This document shows, one piece after another, positions 13,124-23,860 of a DNA stretch of 64,000 nt. A program made the translations under genes and the position numbers. The notes beneath the pieces were generated by a model. That model was given only the letters and a program-made list of their open reading frames with translations. It had not been told where the DNA came from and searched no databases. How positions within the stretch are numbered: position 1 is the first letter of the stretch; every line of letters starts with the position of its first letter. This DNA comes from Larimichthys crocea. Taxonomy: Eukaryota; Chordata; Actinopteri; Sciaenidae. The stretch lies in assembly GCF_000972845.2 (NCBI RefSeq), contig NC_040017.1, forward strand, positions 23,583,606 through 23,647,605, written 5' to 3'.

Positions 13124-14161
13124 GGGTTGACTGAGCATGAAAGAAACTGTCCTGTCTCCCACTCGCACAGTCACACCTACACTTAGATTTACATCTGGCG
13201 CTGCCTGGTACAGTCTTATTCCACTGAGCAGCTCCACTGTGGTGGTTAGGAATAAAAGTATAGTGACATTTCAATGCAGTTATAGTGCAAAAATAAATGG
13301 GCCCAAATTTAATAAAAGGCAGTGACAAGAATTTTAGCTCTGATTTAAAAGAACAGATGTCAGCTCTTAAAGACGTTTGCTGCAGATATGGAGTGCACTG
13401 AACCTAAAAGCTTCATTTTAACTCTCAGAAGAGTATAGAGACCAGCTGATCACATGAAAGGTTTGTAATACAGAAGCACAGCAGGGAGGGTCAGTTTTCT
13501 TCTAAAACATAAAGTGCTTAAGTCGTTAAGTAACTATATTCTATTACTTAGTGAGTAATAAAGTTGGCAGTAAAGCACAAGTACTGAATCTGAATTTTTG
13601 GGCAACAACTGTGCGATTGGTTAATGATTAATTATTTAATGACCTATAAAGATTATTGTTATTAAGATCAGTGTTATTGTTAGTATCTTGCTACATATAT
13701 ACACATCACAAACACAAACTCGGTTTATTTACTCTGAGAAACAGAATATATGTGAAAATCAGATACTCTCAGAACAGTCACAGATTCACAAGATTTTAGA
13801 GCAATAACTTAATTTATGTTTTACTGGTGTGTCTTCAGAGTATGTACTATGCTATACCTGTCATTAGGGGATCCCCGTTTTAACCCCCCAGTCATCCTTC
13901 TTATCATTCCTCTGTCCCAGTTCTCCCTCCCTTTTTCCTCTGGGTGCTAATTAATGTGTGGAGGAGGATAAGAAAGTTAACCAGCATCCACATTATAGCA
14001 ACATCTCTGTCTCCATGGCTCCTCCCAAGACAGAAGATGCTACTTTTGAAACCACCTGAACACAGACCCACATACAAACCCTGGTGTTCACTCGTGGGTC
14101 TTGTACTCTCTCTTACTCACTTTATTTTTAACTTAAACCACTTACATGTTGACGCACATTG
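13124..14161. other. Non-coding unique stretch
   Basis: No gene seen. 13617-13642 is a dense group of TAAT cores (TTAATGATTAATTATTTAAT) of the type bound by homeodomain proteins. The remainder is ordinary unique sequence up to the boundary of the hAT relic. Confidence 0.55.
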
Positions 14162-14552
14162 ACAGAGCTGCCCAATATGACAATATATATCGTGGTGATA
14201 GAAAAATGTTTATTGTAACTTTACTGCGACATTTTTTGTCGTGTGTATCGCATGTTGCGGATACAGTCAACAGGAAGGGAGTTTGTGTACAAAAACAAAC
14301 ATGTGTCAGAACGGCATAGTTCCAAACAGGAGAAGGACTCTGACCACTCAAGACAAAACAAGCTGGTAAAGGGGTGTTACTTCTGTCGTATGGATGTGGT
14401 TTGGGTATGAAAAGTATTACGGGCCAGAAAACTGTAACATAGCGTTGCAAATTAAGCTGCAGACAGGTCCCCACAACAGACTCAACACTACTAACCTCTT
14501 TAACCACCTACACAAGAATCATGTCAAACAGTACAGTAGAGTCTTTGGATGA
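14162..14552 (+). mobile_element. Decayed hAT (ZBED-type) DNA transposon fragment
   Basis: The left end reads CAGAGCTGCCCAATATGAC followed by ATATATATCGTGGTGATAG, close to the terminal repeat and AT/CG-rich subterminal region of fish hAT elements. About 225 bases in, a plus-strand frame gives VWMWFGYEK (14388-14414). In the same frame at 14484-14549 it gives NTTNLFNHLHKNHVKQY and then RVFG, followed by TGA at 14550. This is the C-terminal half of a BED zinc finger, with the His pair in HLHKNH. The Cys pair (C-K-L-S-C) lies between them but in another frame (from 14446), with one extra residue, so small indels have broken the finger. No right terminal repeat is seen before the next element begins. 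The hAT identity is fairly secure; the subfamily is not known. No active transposase could be made. Confidence 0.8.
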
Positions 14553-14554
14553 GA

Positions 14555-14616
14555 GCCATAAAAGTCGCTTTGGATAAAAGCGTCTGCTAAATGCAATGTA
14601 ATGTAATGTAATGTAA
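14555..14616 (+). mobile_element. 3' tail of an L2-type LINE or dependent SINE
   Basis: AAAGTCGCTTTGGATAAAAG (14561-14580) is followed by CGTCTGCTAAATGC and then four ATGTA/ATGTAATG units. This 3' end is shared by many fish L2-clade LINEs and the SINEs that use their machinery (known of these families). Only the tail is present, which fits 5' truncation on insertion. It starts within a few bases of the end of the hAT-derived reading frame, so it probably inserted into, and now borders, the older hAT copy. Confidence 0.75.
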
Positions 14617-17450
14617 AAACATTAAGACGTTGCAAGAACTCTTCCGATACCAAATTCTATACTAGAAAATCTAATTTGTTTCTGGTGTTGGATTTATGTT
14701 TTATTTAAATATATGACTATATTGGTAGGTTATTTCTTATATCCCCATTTAATTCTAATTTTTTTTAGTGTTTATTCACAAACTACTTTAACTTGCTCAC
14801 CTGGCTTTCCCTATCTCTATCTGATTCTCTCTCACTGTATCATAGGGACAGGGCCCAAAACACAAAACTTGTGCCTGTGTAGCAGAGCTGTGTGATTGTC
14901 AGTAGACCTCACATATGGAGGAGACTAAGAGGGAGATTGTCCACTAGTTAATCAATCACAGATGTTGTCGTATTGATTTTGTAGATACTATTGAATGTGT
15001 GAAAAAAGAAGATAGTAATGTTTCAATCCTGATACATGTAATACATTAGTGTTAACATGCTATCTCTGGTCTAAATCAGTTCTTACTCAGCTAATAGGAA
15101 GCCGCATCACTTGAGATATAATTAAATTTCACTAAAGAGCCACTGTAGTCAAATACCACATATTTCACATATATCTATTATAAAGTTTTTGTAATAACAT
15201 GCATATTTGAGAAGAATACAAAGAGCACAACTGCTCTTCATTGTGGGAGAATGAGTTTGCCTTGAGGGGGAAGTGGCTTGAGCCAGGATGTAGGCTGGAC
15301 CACCTGCTCACATTCACTGGTCTACAGTATCTGCTAATGCTGAGTCGTGACAATGTCCCAGAAGTGTCTCTCGGCTTATTAAGCACAAAAGTTGAACACA
15401 CAACCAAAGCTGGTTCTTTTAATAAAGCAGAACTTTGACAAAGCAAAATGTATTTTAATCCACCTTTTAGCTGACTTTAAGAACTCTTCTTCATTTATTT
15501 CACTTGATACATTTACTTGTGCGTATACTGTTGTTCTTACTGTGCTTGTTTTACATTTAAATAACCACGTAAAAATAGTTACTTTAACAAAGGCAGTGAT
15601 ACATGCACAAGACCACTGATGAATTAAATACAAAACAGCAATATGTTGATAATGAGCAGCCTTTTCCAGTCTATACCAGCACTTGTTTTATTAACTGACC
15701 TCACTAAACTACATAATGTAGCCTATTAAATACAAATATAACCTCTATTATACAATAAGTAAACATGTTGTAGAGTGGCTTGACACGGAGGCCTAGATTT
15801 TATACACGATTACCCTAATTTCTCTTGCTGATAATATATCATTTGTATTCCATGTAGTCAAGTTAATCATCTTTGTAAACACATTATATGCCGTTATATG
15901 TGTGTTTGTATAGTTTGTGCATGTAGTGTATGTTTGAGGTCACAAGGTCTAACTGTTATAAATAGCAGATACAAAAAGATTTAATCACTCTTAATAAGAA
16001 TTATGAATAATTAGTTTGACAGTGGAAGCTTCAGATAGGAATATATAGAACATAAAGAATACAGCCACTTATAAAGGAAGTTGTTTGCTAATGTTTGTGT
16101 ATAGCAAGTGCTGGATGCATTATTGAAGTTTTACCATGCTGCGTGTAATAAATCCTCTTGACTCCTATTATTCATTGCATAATGGCTTCCATTCATCATT
16201 GAAAACATGAGGTAAATTAGCTGCTGGAACCTGGTGTTTGGCTCCCAGGCTATTCTGCAAAAGATCTGTCAAAGTCTTTGTCTGTTAGTTAATTTCTGTA
16301 AGACCAGACAAACTTTAGTTATGCAAGAGCCTTTTTTAGGGACAGCAACTGCACAATAGGATATCTCCATGCAATGATATGTTCTGTACTATTGAATAGA
16401 TATATTTATAATAGATATTTGCCAGACCTCACACACATTACACATGAGATAACCCTCACATTTTCTTCTCATTAGTCCTGTATTTTTTTCACATTGCACA
16501 GATGAAATGCATCTGTCTCCTCCTATTATATTCAACCCTTCCCCCAAAATGATAATTAAACGAGGAATGCGTCAGAAAGCCTCGAATTAAAGTACTTAAT
16601 TATGCATCCTTCACACATTAATCTTTCATGATTTGGGAATCAACATTTTTAATTATTCAAAACTGCAAAATGTATGAAAAGTTAAATGTGGAAAAGGCAG
16701 AACAGATGAATACAGGAATAAAAAAAACAAAACAAAATGAACACGGAGGTGATGAGGCTCTGATACCACATAGTGTGCAGCAAGGTTTCTCTCTCTGAAC
16801 TCCTAACCAGTCAGTCAAAAAATGCGCATCAGGGAAGAAGAGTGGGTTTAATTACCTGCTAAAAAGTTAATGCAGGGCAAGTGGTGCAGAAGAGATCTTT
16901 GACCTGGAACAGTAGTCCTGCTGGGAACTTAGACCAGTGGGGACAGACAGAGGGGCTAATTTGGCAATCATGTTGGATCAAAGTAAAACTCAAGTTACAG
17001 TAAGTAGATAGTGTAGAATATGATAGATGTCCATGGTGTTGTTCTCAATTGATCTGTCCAGTTTCTCCAGCATCATCAAGAATTAAAAGTAACCTTCATG
17101 CAGAGTTTGGAATTATTTTCTGTTTTTACAATAAATAATTTATCCCACATTAAGTAAGAATGAAAATGAATTCATCTAATCCATTTGAAATGGTTGCAAA
17201 AGATAAAAGGCCATCCATAATCCATCCATATTTCAACAAACACAACCCCTTTTATGTTTGTTACAAGGTCACGCTAATGCTGCGTATGCTCTTCCTGTCG
17301 ATTTGTGTGTATATATACAAACACTGAATGCATTTCCTCTCCACTGTGTTGTGCATGTAAATAGGTTTCAGGTTGATGTATTCTGAAGGTCCATCTGAGG
17401 GTAAAAGTGGATCAAAACACTGACCTGCACCTTTGAAATCTTCTGTAGTC
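14617..17450. other. Non-coding unique stretch
   Basis: No gene seen. The most structured part is about 16540-16660, with several TAAT/ATTA cores and one POU4-like site (entered separately). 17060-17350 is ordinary AT-rich unique sequence. Confidence 0.6.
16592..16607 (-). promoter_or_regulatory. POU4/BRN3-like site
   Basis: On the minus strand the sequence reads ATGCATAATTAAGTAC, matching the first twelve positions of the known POU4 family consensus (ATGCATAATTAATGAG). It lies in a 120-base block with further homeodomain-type cores at about 16552, 16586 and 16650. Function is inferred from motif similarity only. Confidence 0.3.
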
Positions 17451-20226
17451 TGACAGTGACTCCGTAAACCACTACCTTAGGAAAGAGTTGTTACTGTGGC
17501 TGGAGGTCACCCAAGCGGGTCTGTTGGGATGACACAAGGGCTCCCAGCATGTTTTCTGGCCACTGCTGCTTCCACTACCGGCCACCACAACAAAGACTGC
17601 GGCTTGAGCCAGTACTTGGCCTCTCTCCGTGGCCCTTGAAGGCAATCACAAACACATGTGCGCCGGTGTACGTGTACACACACACATAACTGTGCACGAG
17701 AGTTGACCAAGGTTCCCCATGAGGGTCTTGGCCTGTCATCTGACGAAGCCTAACAATAGCAGTGAGCAGATGCCTGGGTTCCGGGGCCAAACAGATGGAT
17801 GGGCCAAGTGGCTTTGGATAAGAATCACCCTCCTAACCCATAAAGGCAGCTTGCAGTTCTGGCTGTCAGGGTGCTATGTTTTTAGATAAATTAGCACAGT
17901 GAGAGGAAAAACAGTGGGCTTTGCAAAAGTATAGGAACAGCTTGCAGGAAGGCAGGCATAAAAGAGAGGCTTGCTCAGGGCCCAGAATCCCACCAAGTAT
18001 AATCCCTCACCCATTGCTTGGAAGGCCAGAAGGGAGGGCCAATATCTCTCCATGAGGGACTGAAATATTAAAGCAGTTATAAACCATGAGGCTGGTCTGT
18101 ACCATGGCTTGACAGGCTGACTTGAAATGGCTACAAGATTTAGAGCGCGATGGACAGTGACAATGAAAAGGCACATTACAAGGTAGCATACCTGCTTAAA
18201 ACAAGTGTAGCATCCTCTGCGCTCTACTTGTATGACTTCCATGTCTTTGTAAATGTTGGCTTCTCTTCTAAGCTTCAGGGGATTTTTTCCTTTTTTTTTG
18301 CTTTGTGCTATTTCTACATCTGCCTTTGGATATTTTATTTGTTTCACCACATCTTCCAAGGCTTGGCGACCATAAAAACCAATGATATTTGGAGACCAGT
18401 GAAAGAGAGCCTACCCCTTCAAAGAGCTACAGTGTGCTGCTAATGCTACACTGTTAGGCCTGTGATGAGGTCTGTGTTGGCAAGAAGCTGTAATTTGAGG
18501 AAGAGGAGGTGCTGGCTGTCTGACCCTTGGCTTCTCAGGCAACCCTCACGGCATACACAGTATTGAGACTATGGCAGTCAAACAGGGAGGGGCAGGCTTC
18601 ATAATGGTCCTGAGTGGAGTGGGAGAGGGTGCTTAGCCAGGGTAATTTAGGAGCAGGACATACGGATGGGATTGGGGGCATAGAAGAGACTCTACAGGGC
18701 AGCAGTGATTAGACAGAAGGGCTCTCTTGAGTGCAGCGATGGAACTTGGCCACCATGACGGACGAGGGGGGAGAAGAGGGGAACCCGCCTCGTGACATCA
18801 TCAAAAGGGGAGAAAATGGAAAGGGTGCTGACCGTTGAGTTCGGGGATTCCATAATCAAAGAGCTTTCGTGAAGTCCTTATGACACTGCTGATCACGCTG
18901 TTTCTTAAAAAGCAAGTAGGACACCAGGTTGCAACGCTCAGTGAAAATGTCCCTGCGGTCAGCAATGTACAATAAAGATTTTCCCAGAGGATAAAGATAC
19001 GGGAAGGTAAACAATCACCAGCCAAGTACTGTAATGCTACACTGCAGCATCAAGCTTGAATTAAGAAATAGCACAGATCATCATGCAGTGAGGCTGCAGG
19101 ATACTTAAACACCCCGAGGTTCAAGAGGTCATTGCTGATAAGGTGGGCAACAAAGAACGGGTGTAAACTCACTACCAGTGGTTTGACAACAGGATGTTGC
19201 AAACCAATCAAAGCGAGCAATGAATACACAATGCCTGCAGTCTTTGAGCTCCCTGCCTATTCATCAGTAGGTAGAGCATAAATGGAAAATTGCAAATGGA
19301 GCTCCGCACCTGCATGCTGCTCATGTCTGTTTGGACATTAAGTGTAATGAAAGCCGCACGTCTCCTGTCTGGACGGGTTGGAAATGATGCAACTCAAATG
19401 AACGTTCCTCTCTGTTAAATGTTTTCACACTCCATTATGGTGGTGCTCATGTGAGTGGCTCCAGGTGAGCAGCGGGGATGAGGCCTGTCAGTGGAGGAGA
19501 GGGGCTGCGCTCCTTAGAGTGGGAGAGGAAGAAAGGAATGGGAATGGAGCCACAACTCATTGGGAACATCAGCCTGCTACAGGGAGGACAGGGAACATGA
19601 CTCATTAGGTATGGGCCTCTGCACTTTCTATACTGAGCTGCATGTTAATGTAGGGAAGACATGGCTGAACTAGGACTCAATGACAATGCTAAAGAATTGA
19701 AAAATGTTTTGGCCTTTATATGTAGCACATGGCGGAGGTAGCGTCACATAATCATCTAACAAGCTGGCAGATGTAATATCTTCAACAGTGGCTTCACATA
19801 GCCATATAAGATCAACAGTTTAATATTATTTTATCTGAGCTATACTGGAAACATTTACAGGAAGGACCACATGATTGACTTGAAGAGTTAATGAGAAAAA
19901 AGTCTTGGATCATATACATTATGACCATTGAAGAGCAAGCGAGCTCTGATGGAGATTGAAGGAGAGTGAAAACCTTTATCATACTAATGAGGGATATTAG
20001 CCATACTTTCCAGGCTTCAACAACGTTGGAAATTTTTACACTTGACATTAATTGCCTTTCTCAAGTACTGAAAATCTTTTTTTTAACCTCAAGAGTGTCA
20101 TTTTATGAGGCTGAGTTAAATATCAAGGGGGTTGGTAATGAATGTAGACAGGAGTCAGCCAAAAGTTTCCTATTTGCAAGGTTGAGATGTCAATAAAAAG
20201 CTCTGAGGATGGCATTTACCACTAGA

Positions 20227-20227
<1 letters not shown>
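17451..20227. other. Non-coding stretch, less AT-rich
   Basis: No gene supported. The block has more balanced composition than its neighbours and is free of simple repeats, so it is a fair place to look for conserved non-coding elements (inference). It contains the longest open frame of the window, 161 codons on the minus strand at 17874-18359. That frame opens with TTG, and its basic N-terminal stretch comes from a purine-rich run. Starting at its first ATG it would be about 120 residues with no recognisable domain. I regard it as chance. Confidence 0.55.

Positions 20228-20269
<42 letters not shown>
20228..20269 (+). repeat. (CA)21 microsatellite
   Basis: Uninterrupted AC/CA dinucleotide run of about 42 bases, the longest in the window and likely to be polymorphic in length. 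Confidence 0.97.
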
Positions 20270-20271
<2 letters not shown>

Positions 20272-22685
20272 TCCCTGCGTTTCATATAAGAATGCAGACA
20301 AGGCAACATCAGTTCAGTCACATTAAGTGAAGTAAACCGCCCTGTAAATGATTACTCCACATCAAATACACAATGATAAACAGTGTTTAAACGCCACGAA
20401 ACAAATGGGGGCTTGTTTGCTCTTGAATCTTCTTTCTTTTCTCGGTGAAGACTAATTAGATGCTTGAGGATACATCTGATTAAACAACACGCCACTCTCA
20501 CAATTAAATGTCATGTGCAATTACGATGAGAGGAATGACTGATCCTCACACCACATAACCCATTTGCATGTATCTTTCCATCGTCCTACCGGCTCTCCTG
20601 TTCTATCTTGGTTTTCATCTTGGCCTTTGTAAGGCAGACATTGTGAAACCTGTCTGATAATCGATCAGAACAAGATGCCCTTCGAGAATTTAGGACATTA
20701 TATACAGCACATAGCATTTACAACAATACAACACATTTGACAAAAATCCAATGAAATTTACACCTTGCATGAGAACTCAAGACATGACTTTTCGTAACCG
20801 TTCTTTAATCTTGAAAAAATAAGGCTGACAATTTTTATTTTTTATTGTCAACAGCGTTTGAAAGTTTCTCTGTACTTTCCAACTTTCCAAGCCTGTCTCT
20901 GGCTAAATAATAATACAAAAAGGCTAAATAAGTTCCTAAAACAGCTGGGGAGTGTAGTTTTTCAAACATTACTCACACAGGATGTGTAGTAAATTTGTTG
21001 GGAACCGATTTCACCTGCAGGTTTGGAGCACTAATGAGTATTTACGGCGGCAGGACAGTCCATGTGGGGTTGATTCAAAATAAACTACAGTACCCATGTT
21101 TATTGCAATAAAGAGCCTAGTGCAAATATGACACTCATTTATGTGCTCTTAATAGTTTATGGTCAACAGTGGAGGTCTGTGTCATTAGGTTTTGCATGCA
21201 CAAGCAATATTAATTGTTAGTGGGAATTATTCATTGAAGTCTTTTACATAGGTTTTGTTGGCAATAAAAATGCATTATATATCACCAGAGTTGTGCTGTA
21301 GTTGTACTTAAAATAGCATACTTCATATGCTGCTGATGGTCCCACATTCCAGACAGAGGTGTCCTAGTTTTAAGCAGATTTATGTGAGATTTAACAGTCC
21401 CCAACAAAGGTAGAAAGCATTCCCTCTGGGCAAAACTCCCACTCACTCACACCAAAGTGAACAACAACAACTAAAAGTGAGGTCCCTTTGCAGGTTGCCT
21501 CAAGCCTTGCAAGCTTTCCACTGCATTGTTGTTGTGTTTTGCTTGTTGCTCACCTGCAGTGATTTATGTGTATCCGGCTGTGTTTTCGCTATCATATTTT
21601 AACTCAGGGTATTTCAGCTGTAACAGTCTTGTTCTTGCAGCACAGGCTGGAAGTTTGACTCAAACCTTATTGCCATAAACACCTGGCTTGCACCTGAGTC
21701 TGCTACATTTTGAGGTATTTTAAACATCGTATCATTTCACTTCTTTGAAGGAGGCAATTGCTACTGAAGTGATTTTGATTTGAGGTGACCTTTATCACTT
21801 TCTAGGCTGCAGCAGTTACTCAAAAGAGGGCTCCTTTAGATTCTTCCTCGTCCTGCTGCACGGCTGTGATCAGTCACCTGTTCTCTGTTTCACACAAAGC
21901 TTGCGTGGGCCGTGCAGAGTATTCATCCCCAGCGCTGCCATATCACTGGGAGAGGGTGTTTTCCCCTGAGTAATCCTGATTTACTCCTCCGTAAAGCCTG
22001 CACACTGCTGCCTCGATGGCTGTGGAGTTGTAGCAAACAGCTAGATCCACCCGACACTTCCTCTCTCTCGCACATTACCCCACCCATCCTACATGCTCTT
22101 CATCTGTTTCCAGAGGTGAGATTTGGAATCGGGTGGGAGTGTGTCCAATGGCATTAACCCACAGTGGAGCTTGAATCACAGATTAGAGTAGAGGAGGGAC
22201 TGTGCAGAGTGGGACTGGGTGGGAGGTGATACAGTGTTGAGATGGGGCTTTGGGCGCCTGGGGAGGGTGGACAGCTCTCGTCAGGGCCAGCAGGGATAGA
22301 GAAATAATACAGAGATGTGAGGCTTGAAATCCAAAAAGGGATAGGCTTAAATCTTCTGCTATTGAGATGGAGCTTTGGTGCTAATAAAGGATTCCCTTGA
22401 AGGAAGAGTGAGAGCTCGGCAGCTTCCAGAGTTTGTAGTGTTCCTGCTGGTGCCGGAGCAGACCAATTTATCTTCTGTGTTCCCTCTAGAAGCAGCCACA
22501 TTCATGGAGGAGGCAAATTTGCCTTCATGTCAGTGTAGTTTTGTCAAAACTTTGAGTGACCTGTCAGTATGTTCTCAAATTTGTCTCCATAAACCAGCTT
22601 TAGACTGCCGTATTGAGATGTACTGAAGCACCTAACTTCAAGAGCTCATAAAATGAATATTATTTGTCAGTTTTGAAGATGGATT
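20270..22685. other. Non-coding unique stretch
   Basis: No gene seen. An octamer ATTTGCAT lies at 20562-20569. 20810-21320 is AT-rich unique-looking sequence. The pyrimidine-rich run at 22060-22111 ends in a weak acceptor-plus-donor signal (entered separately). Confidence 0.6.
22112..22121 (+). other. Weak acceptor/donor junction
   Basis: A pyrimidine-rich run ends in CCAG (22113), immediately followed by AG and GTGAGA (22116-22121). An acceptor and a donor two bases apart resemble a recursive splice site. The earlier AG would compete, which weakens the case. Confidence 0.12.
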
Positions 22686-22720
22686 CTCCTCTCCTCTCCT
22701 CTCCTCTCCTCTCCTCTCCT
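22686..22720 (+). repeat. (CTCCT)7 minisatellite-like tract
   Basis: Seven perfect pentanucleotide units on the plus strand (AGGAG on the other). Homopurine/homopyrimidine mirror-type tracts like this can form triplex DNA; that is a known property and not shown here. Confidence 0.95.
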
Positions 22721-23173
22721 TGCTGTGACATTATTATTGTGATGAGTTTTTGAAATATTAGAAGTATCATTACTACATATGTGATAATCTGATCAGAATT
22801 TTGCACTAAAGAAGTATTATAATACACATAAACGAGTAAAATAAATAAAAATAACTTATATGTTGTGTTTTTTTTCGTTTCGTGTTTAAAGCCTGGTGGC
22901 TTTAAACACCACACAAATGTGTGAAATATGACGGTGAACAAAAACCATAATGCTTGTTTGCAGGGATCTCTTGTAGACAGAAATCAATAATCAGTTTACA
23001 GTACATTATTATTTTCTCTCGTGTCATAGATCGAATGCGCAGGCATTGGCAAAAACCTCCACATCCTCTGCTTCTTACAGCGTTAATGTCAGGAAGAAAA
23101 AATGAAAACCAGACATTATTTACATTTGGGTGAACTTTCCAAATGGTAAATACATCAATCTTGTATGTTCTGC

Positions 23174-23180
<7 letters not shown>
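22721..23180. other. Non-coding stretch between two simple repeats
   Basis: AT-rich unique sequence with no gene seen. Minus-strand open frames here run into the adjoining simple repeats, which give low-complexity peptides (Glu/Arg/Gly from CTCCT, Thr/His from GT), so they are artefacts. Confidence 0.6.

Positions 23181-23210
<30 letters not shown>
23181..23210 (+). repeat. (GT)15 microsatellite
   Basis: Uninterrupted GT run of 30 bases. It is in opposite orientation to the (CA)21 tract 3 kb to the left. Confidence 0.97.
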
Positions 23211-23213
<3 letters not shown>

Positions 23214-23715
23214 GGTGAATGAGTCCATCAGTCTTCTTTGCCCTCATTAACAGAGTCAGGTTCATAAATAACATGGCTGGGAGGGGCTGGTATTTGCATG
23301 CCAGTGGTATCCTCATGTCACCAGCACATTAAACCCAGTAAAAATGCACAGTCCGTTTATACCTGTCGACGAGTTACCCCACTGCATGCTGAGAATCATC
23401 AGGAGATCTGTCAGTAAGGAGGCACTTGAACAACGTAAGCAAGATAAGCGGGTGGGAAGCAATTCAAAATGTTTTATTTTGTTCGGCAGCAAGTGCAAAG
23501 GTCAGTGCTGAGTAACAGAAAAGAGTGGCGCAGTGAACATTAGGGTGAGATGTGTGGGCAAGAATGTTTAATAGTTCCTTTGAATATGTACTTGGAGAAG
23601 TGTAGAACTGGTGGTTGATGAATAACCGGAGCTGTTTGTCAAAGAAGCGTCACTGAAGGATCATTGAAAGATCTAAACCTTCAGCTTACTTCTTTCTTCT
23701 GCAACTGTAGGAGTG
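23211..23715. other. Non-coding unique stretch
   Basis: No gene seen. It has one octamer ATTTGCAT at 23292-23299. The remainder is unremarkable unique sequence up to the repeat relic. Confidence 0.55.
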
Positions 23716-23860
23716 CAGCTAATGACACTTGACATGAATGATTAATAACTTCACTGATTAACTGTTTTCACTATAAAATATCTGAAAATTGTGATGAATC
23801 AGGATTTCAACCTTAGGAACATCTTTAAATTGCTAATTTCTTCACACCAAGACTGGTGTT
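23716..23860 (+). mobile_element. Divergent relic of the same dispersed repeat (copy C)
   Basis: The start, GCAGCTAATGACACTTGACA, resembles the family's terminal block. It is followed by CTGATTAACTG, then CACTATAAAATATCTGAAAA, then an 'AACATCTTTAAATTGC' and 'TTCACACCAAGA' stretch. These are the same blocks, in the same order, as the first half of copy A at 5330-5625. Divergence is high and the right boundary is uncertain, so this is a tentative third copy. Confidence 0.45.

Noticed and set aside
17874..18359. 161-codon minus-strand open frame, the longest in the window
   Set aside because: It opens with TTG rather than ATG, its N-terminal Lys/Arg stretch comes from a purine run, and it has no domain. 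An acceptor-like signal inside it (near 18186) lacks a partner exon structure.
20228..20269. CRISPR-like repetition at the CA, CTCCT and GT tracts
   Set aside because: These are microsatellites with no spacers, in a vertebrate genome.
20810..21320. Suspected transposon relic
   Set aside because: It felt repeat-like, but I could not identify terminal repeats, target duplications, a tail or a second copy in the window.
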